Source: Chiridota heheva (lineage: Eukaryota > Echinodermata > Holothuroidea > Apodida > Chiridotidae). From it: a stretch of DNA of 64,000 bases. How positions within the stretch are numbered: position 1 is the stretch's first letter; every line of letters starts with the position of its first letter. Below are positions 23,972 to 37,012 of the stretch, one piece after another. The notes below the pieces were generated by a model. That model was not told where the DNA came from. It saw only the letters and a program-made list of their open reading frames with translations, and ran no database searches. The position numbers and the translations under genes were made by a program. Location: the NCBI GenBank assembly GCA_020152595.1, contig JAIGNY010003007.1:103501-167500 (forward strand), given 5' to 3'.

Positions 23972-25049
23972 TTAACCCTTACTCTACCACGCGGCGATAG
24001 TATCGCCGGTTTCAAACCACCTTTTTCTAAAAATAAAATCGGGACTTTACCACAGTCCTATAAGAGTAATCTTGGTATCATTTTAAAGTACTCGGATATT
24101 TCTTTCACATAATGACTTTTTTTTATAGGGATTATATTACATAATTTTTAGAAAAAATACATCGAAAAAGGGTAAATTTCAATATTTGCTAAAAAAAATT
24201 CATTTTTTTTATTTTTTGCTTTTACATCTTACGATAATTTCAAGATCACATTTTTGCTTCAAAATCAAACACGCAAGTCCTAAGACATGATAGTATTGGT
24301 TTCTGGTATAATTTTTAAAATCCCCACGTCCAATCTCTTGTTCTGGAGAAATTTCTTCAAAATTTCATGAATTTCTGCCATTTTTGACCCATTTTTTTCA
24401 AAAAATCGTGTAACCCAAACCTTACATCACGCATGCTTTGTTGAACCGCCGTTCGAAAGCGCTTGAAATATCCTTTCATTTGATATATAAATAAAGGCAT
24501 ACCCCCCTCTAATTAGAACCTATCCTATAAGAACAAAATTACACCTCTTCAAATTGAACGACCACGTGGCACAGAGGAAATGTACGCAACTAGCGTGCGA
24601 GCGCTCCGGGTTCGAGTCTCGCCGTGACTATGGCGTAATTATTTTTCTGCTGCAGCTTTCAGGGGACGTTTGACTTTTATCATTTTTGATGTGTTTTCAT
24701 CTTTTCTTTCTTTCTAAAAATTATAGATTAGTATCATTGGAAAGGAAATTTCAAAAACAATCTAAATATGTAACACAAATCTCTGTTTTCAATACTGACA
24801 AGAAGTTATACTTCTGCAAAGATTGACCATTTGTTGACCAAATTTAGCCAAAAATTGCTTAATTTGCATAATTTTGTCCAATATTTCTTAAATTGGTTTT
24901 AATTACTTAAAAGATAAATATCTTAGCATCTATTCCAACCAAACTTGTAACGAAAGAAAATGAAAGGAAAGTTGTCAAAAATGCATATGAAAAAAAAGTT
25001 ACGAAAATTGGGCTCACATTTTTGAAAGCCCTGGTAGAGTAAGGGTTAA
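23972..25049. mobile_element. Complete TTAA non-autonomous element, piggyBac-like, with internal tRNA-like segment
   Basis: TTAA (23972-23975) then CCCTTACTCTACCACG at the left; TGGTAGAGTAAGGG then TTAA (25046-25049) at the right. CCC/GGG termini with a TTAA target duplication are the rule for piggyBac transposons, so a non-autonomous relative is likely. It is 1,070 bp, with no transposase. Near the middle a 70-bp tRNA-like stretch carries A box TGGCACAGAGG (24567-24577) and B box GGTTCGAGTCT (24609-24619). Confidence 0.8.
24560..24632 (+). other. tRNA-like segment inside the TTAA element
   Basis: A- and B-box matches are spaced as in a tRNA (42 bp from start to start). The equivalent segment is kept in the other copy (16135-16195), so it belongs to the element and is not a separate insertion. 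I could not confirm a full cloverleaf, so I do not call a functional tRNA. Confidence 0.55.
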
Positions 25050-25470
25050 CTCCATTGATGAACTTGCTTCTAAAAGCTACAAGCATAATAAATCTGAAAA
25101 ATGTAGTATAGTGGCAACACACATTAAAGCATTAGCGAAATATGGATAATATTTCGCTCAGTTTGGCACAAAAATGGTTAATTTTGTTCTAAGAATTTAA
25201 ATCAGGAAAATATTTTGATTTCTAAACATTCAATAATGGAATTAACAAATGAAAAGGGAACCAATTGATAATAAGTCTTGATTTAGATTCTCTATATAGC
25301 AATTTACCGCTATATTAAGGAATTTACTAAAATCTCTGGTAGAGCCTTATGATATATGTTATGCTATTTCCATCTCAGTCATGTCCTCAGAAATTCCATG
25401 CAATTACGATCTATTCAATCTCAAATTATCTCCTTTAAACAACCCTACATTTCTATAAAACAACTGAAAG
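25050..25470. other. Intronic sequence, nothing recognised
   Basis: AT-rich unique-looking sequence. Confidence 0.5.
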
Positions 25471-25800
25471 ATTAAAGGGACATTCGGTACAATAATGAGG
25501 GTGAAATGTTAAAGGGGCATTCGGTACAATAGTGAGGGTCAAAGGTTAAAGGGGCATTCAGTACAATAGTGAGGGTGAAAGGTTAAAGGGGCATTAGTTA
25601 CAATAGTGAGAGTGAAAGGTTAAAGGGACATTCGGTACATTAGTGAGGGTGAAAGGTTAAAGGGACATTAGGTACAATTGTGAGGGTGAGAGGTTAAAGG
25701 GACATTCGGTACAATAGTGAGGGTGAAAGGTTAAAGGGGCATTCAGTACAATAGTGAGAATGAAAATTAAAGGGGCATTTCGGTACAATAGTGAGGTGTT
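25471..25800. repeat. About 37-bp minisatellite, nine units
   Basis: The unit is gttaaaggggcattcggtac then aatagtgagggtgaaag. Each unit contains TTAAAGGGGCATTCGG, which resembles a TTAA-MITE terminus such as the one at 17620-17636. Confidence 0.93.
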
Positions 25801-28800
25801 GTTTATGAAAAATTTGTCAGAAGCTAAGCAGAAATAATCAAATCTTGCTCCTGCAGAGATTGCCCGTGATATTTTTATATACGTGGAACGCAAATTTTGC
25901 TGAAAACTAGGTAGCCTGTTAGGGTTAGGTAAACTAAATATCATGGTTGCCTGAATCATATTAGGTTGTCCCGGGCAGCCGAACATATGATTTGTCAAAC
26001 CCAGGTATCATGTAGGTAGGTATTTTAAACTGCAGAGTACATTAGAACATTGATGTACAACCTCCATCTTCAAGCCAATGAATAATTTGGGTTAAAGGTT
26101 AGTTGGAAAATTCATAGCAGAGTGTTACTTAAAAGGTATAGGCAAAACCTGCTGGAAAAAGTATTAAATATATCAAAAACTCTGCAAATAGCTATACATT
26201 TGATTTAAATTGGTTAAAAATATGACTCTTTTGAGTTTGTATAGGCATTAATATGCAAATTTGTGATGAAAGATAAGACACATCTTATTTTCTATATCAA
26301 TCAGTGCTTAATTCCCTCTCTTGTTTTAATGAATAAGACAAGTATGACACAACTATTTTAAAGGACTATGGACATCTGGAGGCAACATGGGCTTAATTGG
26401 CCTAAAATATTATCTTAACCATTAACCAGCAAACTTTTCCATTAAAATTGGTTTAAAAATTGACCAACTTACAGCATTTTTTTATTTTTAGCTGTTTTTG
26501 GAAAAAAATGTGTGACATCAATGGGGAAGGATCCTTTCATAACCTTTTGTTAAACCTTTTGTTTTTCATACCTGTGTTAATGTTGTCTGAAATATAGAAT
26601 TGGACTTCGGGCAAAATTTGATGGAACTTTGTCTCACCCCAAATCATCATGTTTCTAAAAAAGACATTCTGAAATTCGCAAGTAGCTGAATTTGAAGAAA
26701 AGAATTTGAAGAATTATATAAAGATTTTGAGATGTTTTTCTCTTACTATATCACAAATTGTGGACAAATTAACAAATCATGAAACTTTGTTTAGTCATAA
26801 CTTGCAAACTAAATAAGCTTTTTACAAATAAAAAAAAAACTATACAAAAACTATAAAAAAAAACTATTTCACTCAGATTTCCATGCCCTTTCACATATCT
26901 CTGCTAGATTTCTGTATTCCTTTAAGCTCTCTTCCTGTTTATAATTGATAAATATTTCAACAAGTCTTTGACCTTAATCAGCCATACCTATAAATTTATT
27001 TAGTCTTAACAACTCCCTGGTTTGAATACAATACATCATGCATCCTGTTCCTTGATTCATTTATTTAAGGTGAGGGATTTTTTTGATGAGGCAATATCTG
27101 TAATTAAAGAGCATCAAGATAGGATGTAATTCATGCTGAGAGGAAGTAATTGACCTTGTTAGTGCTTTGTCTCACAAAATGCCAATAACATACAGGTTAT
27201 AATTAGAAAGACTACATAGATTGAAGTAATACCATTTGTTGCCAGACAATAGAAGAGTTTCTTTATCTTTATCATATAGCTAATTTGTGAATTGATTTTT
27301 ACCACTTTGAGGTGAAATTATGATGAACTGTAATTTTTCCTATTCCTTCAAATTGTGTTGTTGGAAAAGTTGTTTAAAATACAGTAAGTGAAGCTTTGGA
27401 GCGGATGAGAAGACTCGACTCCCCATAGATGGAATCACCGGTCCATCACAGCCTAGGCTAACAAGACTCCCCATGAATGGGACACTGGTCCGTCACAGCC
27501 TAGGCTAACAAGTTGGTACAGCTGAGTCGACTGGAGCAATCAGAAATGAAGTGTCTTTAAGAGCTTGTGGTACCCAGTTTGGGAATATAACCCGTTCTGT
27601 GTATATTTCTTATACCATGCTTCCAAAAGTGTGTGACAAAAGAAAATATTTCCCAGAATTTTGAAAATTGATTTTAATCATCCAGAATTCCCATCAATTA
27701 TTTCTTGTATAGTCTCAGCACTCTACTAATGAACTTTGGATGATACTTTCTCCTCATCAGTTATAATTAAGTTTAATATTTTCATTTCATTTTGACTGTT
27801 ATATAAATGATTTTGATCTTATTGATACAGGACAATACAAATGTGATAGGATTCTCATTATATTGATCTTCGGGCAGGTTTTACATCTCTTCATTTTTTG
27901 GCAGGTCTCATAGCCGTGTGTAGTGCAATACAGTTCCTGACTTGGACTTTAAAGTTTGACAGTTTTGGCTTTTCTCAAAACTGGGTGGTTTCTATGACAA
28001 GGCCCAAAAACCCACAACCCGAGTATTTTCGATGTTTATGTAAACAAAACTCGGGACGCAACAAAGTACATTGACCCTAAATGTACTGTTACTGCGCTAT
28101 CACTAACGATGTTTGTATTGCAAGTATATTCTGTAAATATTGCTGAAAATGAGAACAGAGACATTAGTGGGGATTTTTTTTTTTATATACAATAATAAAC
28201 TTAGCGCGTTGTGTGATTTTATGAATCCATTTTGCCCTCAAATGATGCGGATGTGACTCCTTCGTCAGCCTATGTCCGAAGGTATAAACAACTCCCACTG
28301 TCCCAGGTCAGCTACCGTAGAAAAATTGTAATTGTGGGCACGCAGTACAATGGGTCCCTCATTTACATGTGTGGTGGGAAAATGCAACACAACAATCAAT
28401 TCAGTAACATTTAGGCCCTATTCAAAACTATGCTTATAATTGAAGCAAATAAAGAAGGAAATCCAGAATGTCTCAGGCTGTTAGTTTTTCAAGTTCAATC
28501 ATCTTTATTGCTGTACTTTTAATCTGAATTGCCCATATGTACATTTGCCATTATACAATAGCTTCTCAGCTGAGGCCTATATCCTTATATGGTATTCGTC
28601 TCGTATGTTGGACCATTTGAAGAGCGTAACTTTATAAGCCTTCTCATAGACGGAAAAGAAAATGCACTATGAGCATGAAAGGTAGTGCCGTGGCCCCACT
28701 CTCCACCAAATCCATATTTCCGTCATCAAAGTTAAAATTTAAAAGTTGTATTTCCAGCAATATTAATTTGACCCATGATTTGATATCAAACCGAATTACT

Positions 28801-31800
28801 ATGTATTCCGTAAACACACTTTGTTGCGGAAAGGTTTTTCATCATGGCAGAAATCAGTCGGGCAATATACTTTAAGCTATCAACTTTGAAAATCAGAGAT
28901 TAAAATCTGGTTCAACATTTAATTGTGTTTCAAACATTTAGCAGTGATGAACAATATTTTCGGTCATTAAGTAATCATGTAAAACGAAAAAGAGATTTGT
29001 GTATTTGAACATTCTTTTTCTACATGAACGTCTGTAACGATATATCGTGATAATGTTATTCATATATGTATGTTAATAAGCTATTACCTAGAGCGCATCT
29101 GCAAAGAATGTATATAAACCAGCTTCACTTCGAACCAATGAAATCATTTGAGTTAGTCCCCCAGGTGATAAACACATGGCAAACATCCAATACATGCAAC
29201 ACGTGATAGCGACGGACGTTTCCATTGCTTGTACTTATAAATACAAATGAACGGCAGAGATTTGTCAAAGCTAAAAGTTGCAGTTAATGTAGTTGAAATC
29301 TGTAGTTCTTTTAAAATTTGAACAGTTTTGACTAGGTGCAGTGTTAAAAAGTGTATTATACACATGTTAATCACACCAGGGGATGGAATTCAAATTATTG
29401 AGAGACTAAATGGTCATTTTTTCTTGACGATCACATCATGAATGGTTATCATACTCAACTCAGTTTTCTGACTAGGACAAAAACAGTGGGTATTTGATTC
29501 TGTACATTAATGTTCCGTAACGTTGACCCTGCAATTTTCCCCTGGGATATGATCATACTATTTTTAGCGATGGTTTTTTCCAACAGAAATTAGCTGCAAT
29601 CCACACTCCCAATACCTCAAAAATATAGTCAAAAAAGTGTAATGTTTAACCTAGTTGCCATGATGGCGCAATGAGCTGTTGACAGCTGAAGCCAGGTAAG
29701 GGCATTACGGAGCTGTTTGTAAAAGTTCCAATGGAACTATTAGGGGTTCACTATGAGGTACAGCAGGAGAGACCGTCAAGGTTTCGTAAGTCCAAAAATT
29801 TCCAACATTTCGTGTCTGTGTTTGATATTCTTTTTGGTATCAATTGATTTTTATTTCTGACATTGTAAATCTTAGCCAAAAGTATTTTGAAGAAGCAGTG
29901 AAATAAGGTTTTATATTACCGATACCCCCATGTAGTAAATGTTTCAGTCTTCGTGTGTATATGGTATAAATATACTCGTTCATAAAATCTGAAGAACAAT
30001 TCTCATTGGATAAATGTGATGTGTGTGTTTAAGACCTCGTGGTGTGCCCCAGAGTTGCATTTTCTGAAAGATGAATTCAACCAGGGATACTTTGTGTTGC
30101 TTTATCGCAATTGATGTTTGGATGAAAACTTACACAGTGGGTTATTTTTTAAAAATAATGTATACACAGATCATTGGTTTTCATTTATATTTCTTTTGCA
30201 TTCAACAAACATTGATAAAATCATGATCAGTTACAGTAAATATAAAACACGTTTTAAATAACAAACACGTAGTTTCTAATAAAAATGATCTTTATGGAAG
30301 GAAAATACAACTTTTTGGATTTTAACAGTTTTTCCGTTTTTAAAAAGCCTTAAACCGAGTATATATATATAAACATAAGTAGCCGGTTAAAACTGGAAAA
30401 CAGGTCTACCGTGAAACTATACTGGGACTCCACCTACTAATAGGAAATGTGGATCAGTTTGGTTACTGTGATTCATATTATATTACATCAAGGAGTTGGC
30501 AATTGATCCAAATTGAATGTCTGATGTAATTTTCAAGTAAATTGCACATTTTTTCTTAGTTTTTTGGGAATAGGGAACTTTCAATAGATATCCTTAGCAT
30601 GGTATCTTAGAAATGATTGCAAAGACATTTTACTTTAGGAAAAACTTACATTTTGGAGTTTAAAGGTTGCAAATCTTGATGATTTCATACATGAAAGTAA
30701 TGAATAACATTAGCAGGGATGGAATATCTTGCACTCCTTCCCATGAACATGAAATATTGGCTCTTGTTCTGGTGTTGATAAAACTAGCCAGTATGACTTA
30801 CGCCTTTTGCAAGAACCTTGGCAGCAGAGAAACCCAGGGGAGACAAGATTTTTAATGAAAAATAAACCATAAATGATTGTTATTTGCTGGAAAGAGAAAT
30901 GTTTCACTTATTTATAAATAACATCTGCAATCATGATGTATAATTTTCCTTTGAAATTTGTAGATTTCCCAAAACCAGGTTTGCATTATAGATTTTTGTT
31001 CTTGTCAGAATTGCATATTAATCATGAATTTATGGGAATTTGTTACAGGCCCCTTCTGGATAGGCATTTTGGTTTGTCTTGATTTGTTAGAAGGATTCTT
31101 TTTTTAGAAGGAGCATTTTCACTCTTGAGAAAAAATTATGGCTGCATCTCTTCCAGTATGTTTGGAATATATAGCTCTTTAGGGTAGGTGATGATGATAC
31201 TGAGCATACAGCACAGCATATGCAATCAAACTTACATCCGAAGGGCAGGGGGGGGGGAGGGGGTTATGTTTGGAAACATTGGTATGATTTTGCCTGAAAA
31301 CTTATTTAATTTACCTTCGTGTAAAAGCACAATATTTTCCTAATTTGTGAGAAATGACCTCTTCCACTCCTGTCTCACAGGCCTACCTGTGTGCAAGACA
31401 TGTTTGCTTATCAGTTTCATTTAAACTTTCATTCATGACTTACAAGTTTGGACCAAATTGTTGGGACACATACCAGAAAGTTTGCATGTTATTTCAAATT
31501 TTCATGTACAGCTGTTTTTCAGGTCACCTTCGCCTTCCACCCCCCTCCTCCCATCAAAATATTTCTCTTGAAAATACAGAGACATCAACATTTCCCACTC
31601 ATTTCACCATCATTGAAAGTGGGTGTCCCAAGGAAATTTGTCCAAGATTGTGAGCCATCAGTTTAAACAATGAAGTCCTCTTTTCAGTTTCGCTCATTCC
31701 AATGAAACCCCCATAGTAGATAGGCCTGCAGTTAGTCCCAATCTGGAAAGTTGTATGTAGTATAGTATAGTAATATTTATGTGAAATATAACACATAAAT

Positions 31801-31955
31801 ATGTGAGAATATGAAAATGAAATATTTTGCTATGAAATGTACAAAATTCTTCACCATTTGTATGTCAGAGATCCACTTGCTTTGCTTCCTACCAGGAAGT
31901 TAAATGAACTTTGACAGCCTCAGCCAATGTTTTCAAGAGAAATGTAATCACATTC
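25801..31955. other. Long intronic stretch, mostly unrecognised
   Basis: Holds a two-copy 46-bp repeat at 27405-27510 (cactggtcc.tcacagcctaggc) and a more GC-balanced unassigned segment at about 27950-28420. Nothing in it looks like a host exon, and no open frame has both splice sites and a recognisable product. Confidence 0.45.
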
Positions 31956-32040
31956 ATTCCCATTATGAGTCCGAGATGCTCATTCCCATTATGAGCCCCA
32001 ACTCGATGCTCATTCACATTATGAGCCCCGAGATGCTCAT
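31956..32040. repeat. Short minisatellite, three units
   Basis: gatgctcattcccattatga with gccccga is repeated three times with small changes. Confidence 0.85.
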
Positions 32041-32324
32041 ATTTCAACGCATTTCATCACTCAATGTCCAAGCCAACTTGTTTTTTTGACAGTTTTTGGA
32101 TGCACTTTTGCAAGTTTCTTGTTGTTTTTGGATGTGATAAAAATGTGGAAAACTTGAGAGATGCGTTTTGAAATCAAAACCGTTTTAATGAGAAGAAATA
32201 CAAGAGAGTTATGAAGTACAAAAGAATAGTTGAAGTCAGTGGCACAGCAAGATGGGACAATTTGCCCAAATGATTAGTCTTTCCCCATCCTCTCCAAATC
32301 CCATCTGTACATCTAAAAACAACA

Positions 32325-32725
32325 CCCATCAATTGTACAACAATGAACCCAAACCCCAACACCCAGATTACCCATCAATTGTACAACAATGAACCCCCAA
32401 ACCCCAACACCCAGATTACCCATCAATTGTACAACAATGAACCCCAAACCCCAACACCCAGATTACCCATCAATTGTACAACAATGAACCCCCAAACCCC
32501 AACACCCAGATTACCCATCAATTGTACAACAATGAACCCAAACCCCAACACCCAGATTACCCATCAATTGTACAACAATGAACCCCCAAACCCCAACACC
32601 CAGATTACCCATCAATTGTACAACAATGAACCCAAACCCCAACACCCAGATTACTCATCAATTGTACAACAATGAACCCAACACCAAGATTACCCATCAA
32701 TTGTACAACAAAGAATTGTACAATT
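32325..32725. repeat. 46-48-bp minisatellite, about eight units
   Basis: The unit is catcaattgtacaacaatga, then accc(cc)aaaccccaac, then acccagattacc. Units alternate between a form with ccc and one with ccccc after tgaa. An open 110-codon frame across it is a repeat artefact. It lies just 120 bp upstream of the third exon. Confidence 0.95.
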
Positions 32726-32848
32726 AACCCGAACCCCCAAACCCAAATTGTCTTTGCTGAAGGCCTCTAAAGCCTCTCAGTCTGCTTATGGTGTGAAATA
32801 TAATCAATAACAGTTTCTTTAATTAATTTTTCTTTTCTTTATTTTTAG

Positions 32849-32969
32849 GTTATAGAAAGAAATGCTGATGGGAGGTGGAAAGGGTCACTTCTACGAGGGG
32901 CCACCGAGTCTATTGGTTATTTCCCAAGAGACCATGTGCAGCTCATAAACAGACCCGCCTCAGAAAGTA
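32849..32969 (+). CDS. Caskin-like exon: C-terminal half of SH3 domain
   Basis: Internal exon, 121 bp, acceptor tatttttag (32840-32848), donor gtaagt (32970-32975). It starts in phase 0, as the previous exon requires, and ends with one extra base (phase 1). Its 40 codons begin VIERNADGRWKGSLLRG, with the conserved SH3 Trp in GRWKG, and continue ATESIGYFPRDHVQLI, with the GYFP 3-10-helix Pro, then NRPASES as the start of a Ser-rich linker. Joined to the preceding exon the SH3 domain is about 60 residues, the normal size. The Tyr usual after the Pro (P.NYV) is His here, so two of the aromatic residues that line a canonical polyPro groove are missing. In Caskins two SAM domains and a Pro-rich tail follow; those exons are not visible here. 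Confidence 0.9.
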
Positions 32970-33032
32970 GTAAGTGATGACTCCTCTCTTGTTTAACTTC
33001 TCTGGTACTATTTGACCTTCACCATGTGGCTT

Positions 33033-34405
33033 CAGGGGCATAGGAAGGGTCACCTCATGGGAAGAGGGGGGTCAGAAATTCCTCAGTGGAAAAATTGCAC
33101 TGGTAAATTTAGTTTCCATCAAAAGTTACTGGTAATCTAGATATCCTATTAAATTTCTGGGAAATTTCCTTTCCTTCTCTTAAATTTTGCTTCAATATCG
33201 GGAAATTATGGCCCATTATCAGGAAATTTTGGCCATTTTTGTTTCTGATGCTAAAAGCTTAAGGAACCTATGCAGTCATGCTGACATGTGTATGTATGTA
33301 TGTGTGTGTATGAATGTGTGTATGTATGCATGTGTGTTGTGTGTGTGTCTGACAGCAAGCTTGTACGCACGATATCTCAAGAACGATACACAGGATTCAT
33401 GTCATATGTGGTACCAGATAGCCCATGGCTGTTGATGTGCCTTATTGTTTCTGTTAGCGATGTCTGGCATATGAGTAGGCAGGGCTTAATGTAAAATCTT
33501 GAAATGCTCATTTTTCAGCAATTGCTTGTCTGTTTTGTTTCATATGTAGTGTAATCGTGATGCTAGCTGGTGAGTTCATGATGTAAAAATGTTGAATTAC
33601 ATTAATATGTATAGTGGGCAGGGTTTAATAGGATTTTGCTGAAAAGAGCTTTTAGGCATGGTATCTCAAGAACGGTAAACTGGATTCATGTCATATTTGG
33701 TACACAGATCTGTAGATGTGCCCTATTGTTTTTGCTGGTGGTGTCATGCCTATTAATAAATGGGCAGGGCTTTAAGTAAAAATGTGTTAAATGAGCAATG
33801 TATGTCCGTTTTGTGTCATACTGGGCATGATATTATTGGTTATCGTGTACATGCTTATGTTGTCAACAGATGTCATTAATATACATGGTGGGCAGGGCTT
33901 AATGTGAAAGTGCTAAATGATGTAAACACCATATCTCATGAACTTAATATATTGGATTTATGCCCAGTAAGTGGGGCTTAAATACTAGCAAATTCTTGAA
34001 ATTGGATAACTAAAGTTTTTACATCATAATTGCTTTGATGTTGTTAATTATTGTGTAATTGCTAATGTTGTTAACACTTTTATTGATCTGTATGGTGGGT
34101 ATGGCTGATGAATAAATATGGCACAAGTATTTCATGATATGCAATGACATGACAGTTAATACAAAACTTGTATATCAGCATATGAAAAAAAAAAGCATCG
34201 GAACCACAAAACCTTTTGGTTCTGGTTCAGTAATTTTGTCCAATTTTTGGGAAATTTTACCAAAATATCCAATAATTTTAGCACATTTTTCAATTTGATG
34301 TTAAGAATTTCCCAGTTTCACTTCCAACCAGGAAGAAAGTACGCAACAGAGAACTAAAATCCTCATGAGGGGAAGTTGTCCCCCTCCCTGCTTCCTATGC
34401 CTCTG
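33033..34405. mobile_element. Non-autonomous hAT-like element, 1.37 kb
   Basis: Left end CAGGGGCATAGGAAGGG and right end CTTCCTATGCCTCTG are inverted. The flanks TGTGGCTT (33025-33032) and TGTGGCTC (34406-34413) are an 8-bp target duplication with one mismatch, the hAT hallmark. The interior holds about three diverged units of roughly 280 bp (atctcaagaacg, gattcatgtcatat, gggcagggctt) and no transposase. It inserted only 63 bp past the third exon. Confidence 0.8.
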
Positions 34406-34499
34406 TGTGGCTCGGAATGTGCCAGCAAGTCTTATCAATCAACCAATCAGTCAATTAATAAATAGTTCATTCATTCCTCTTTTGATGTAGTGGACAAGC

Positions 34500-35878
34500 C
34501 TGATGGTATCATGGAGATAATACCATCAAATGATACCATCAGATGATACCATCAGATGATACTATCAGATGATACCATCAAATCATACCATCAAATCATA
34601 CCATCAAATCATACCATCAGATAATACCATCAGATGATACCATCAAATGATTGTATCGTCTTTGTGAGAGCATCAAATGATACCATCAGATGATACCATC
34701 AGATAATACCATCAAATGATACCATCAGATGATACCATCAGATGATTGTATCATCTGTGTGAGAGCATCAAATGATACCATCAAATGGTACCATCAGATG
34801 ATACCATCAGATGATTGTATCATCTGTGTGAGAGCATCAAATGATACCATCAGATGATACCATCAAATGATACCATCAAATGATACCATCAGATAATACC
34901 ATCAGATGATATCAAATGATTATATCATCTGTGTGAGAGCATCAAATGATACCATCAAATGATACCATCAGATAATACCATCAGATTATACCATCAAATG
35001 ATACCATCAGATGATTGTATCATCTGTGTGAGAGCATCAAATGATGCCATCAAATGATACCATCAAATGATACCATCAGATGATTGTATCATCTGTGTGA
35101 GAGCATCAAATGATACCATCAGATGATACCATCAGATGATTGTATCATCTGTGTGAGAGCATCAAATGATACCATCAAATGATACCATCAAATGATACCA
35201 TCAGATGATACCATCAGATGATTGTATCATCTGTGTGAGAGCATCAAATGATACCATCAGATAATACCATCAGATTATACCATCAAATGATACCATCAGA
35301 TGATACCATCAGATGATACCATCAGATGATTGTATCATCTGTGTGAGAGCATCAAATGATACCATCAAATGATACCATCAGATAATACCATCAGATTATA
35401 CCATCAAATGATACCATCAGATGATACCATCAGATGATACCATCAGATGATTGTATCATCTGTGTGAGAGCATCAAATGATGCCATCAAATGATGCCATC
35501 AAATGATACCATCAGATGATACCATCAGATGATACCATCAGATAATACCATCAGATGATACCATCAGATGATACTATCAGATGATTGTATTATCTGTGTG
35601 AGAGCATCAAATGATGCCATCAAATGATAGCATCAAATGATACCATCAGATGATACCATCAGATGATTGTATCATCTGTGTGAGAGCATCAAATGATACC
35701 ATCAGATGATACCATCAAATGATACCATCAGATGATACCATCAAATGATTGTATTATTTGTGTGAGAGCATCAAATGATACCATCAAATGATACCATCAG
35801 ATAATACCATTAGATGATACCATCAAATGAGACCATCAGATAATACCATCAGATGATTGTATTATCTGTGTGAGATGT
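34500..35878. repeat. 13-bp (gataccatcaaat/gat) array with about 14 higher-order spacers
   Basis: Short units gataccatcagat or gataccatcaaat are grouped in runs of two to nine, each run closed by gattgtatcatctgtgtgag plus agcatcaaat. That spacer makes a small inverted repeat GATGATtgtATCATC. Whole groups (spacer plus the same order of a/g variants) recur, for example around 35240-35340 and 35360-35460. Confidence 0.95.
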
Positions 35879-35880
35879 GA

Positions 35881-37004
35881 AACATATGTTCATTATGTTG
35901 TACATACATCCTGCTGGTTCCATGTTTAAGTCAAACAACATATCAGTGTTTGCACATAATACAGTGTGCTGGTATCAAGTGCAGAATTGTGTGTAGTGCA
36001 TCACGTTTTTCGATCCTTTTAGATTGGATGCGGAGGTTAATTGATGGTCTAATGGTTATCTCCAAATAGACATTATTCAAAGTTTGTTGCTCATCAGAAA
36101 TACCAATTAAATTTGACCTGAGATATCAGCAGAAATACCAATCAAATTTGACCTAAGATATCAGCTACTTTTTGTAGGCTTAATACTAGTATTTTCTGCT
36201 GCAAACATGGATATTTATTATTCTCAACTTATACATATTACTATGATAGGAACAGGGCTGGATTAAGTTTTGGTAGGGTTGGTTGAAGTAAATAATTTGA
36301 GGTTGGTCAGTATATCAATTTGGAAGAGCCTGAATGCTTTCTATTGTAAAGAGTGCATCCCTTACTGAGAGTTACACATTTTATACATGCCCCAATGAAT
36401 GGCAAATGAACATGATGACACTGTACACTATTAATAATGAAGGTATGACTAACAACTCCCTGGTATGATTTAAGTGAAGAAAAATAGGCAGGAAACAAGC
36501 CAAACAGCTTCTAAGTTTCCATTTTTATTTATGGTTGTCTAAGTTTTGGAATTTTGGAAGGGTCAGTCAGCATCCAGGGACTGGGGAAATGCCCCATATT
36601 CCCCTGTTTTATTCTGCTGCTGGATAGGAAAACTGCCAAATGTGAGATGTGATGCTTCATTGAAACTTCTCACAAATCGTCCACCCCCCTCCCCTTCCCC
36701 CCTCCAACATTTCCCTTACTATTCAAGAGCCTCAAACTTGCCTCCTGGTGTAGTGTGTTAATTGGATCAGCAAAGGAGGCTTTTTGTGATATAAGTTGTA
36801 TAACGTCTTTGTATTTATGACATCATATCACAGCAAGTATTCATGATATCATATCACAGCAAGTATTCATGACATATCACAGCAAGTATTCATGATATCA
36901 TATCACAGCTAGTATTCAAATTAAACAAAGAGCCTTTGTGCCAGTGCATTATGACAAAATGATTTTCCAATTACCTTTTGTAAAGCTTAATTTTTTAAAT
37001 TTTA
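35881..37004. other. Intronic sequence with two small direct repeats
   Basis: cagaaataccaattaaattt is duplicated at 36094-36166, and catatcacagcaagtattca is present about four times at 36819-36918. Otherwise unrecognised. Confidence 0.5.
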
Positions 37005-37012
37005 TAACCCAA

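Larger units (their letters stand above)
17126..32848 (+). other. Intron 2 of the Caskin-like gene (15.7 kb), splitting the SH3 domain
   Basis: Bounded by gtaagt and a ttttag acceptor, phase 0. It splits the SH3 coding sequence just before VIERN. It holds MITE relics, one complete TTAA element and short minisatellites. I see no conserved exon inside it. Confidence 0.85.

Noticed and set aside
32343-32675. 110-codon Asn/Pro-rich frame
   Set aside because: Minisatellite translation inside an intron, directly upstream of a real acceptor; no evidence that it is translated.
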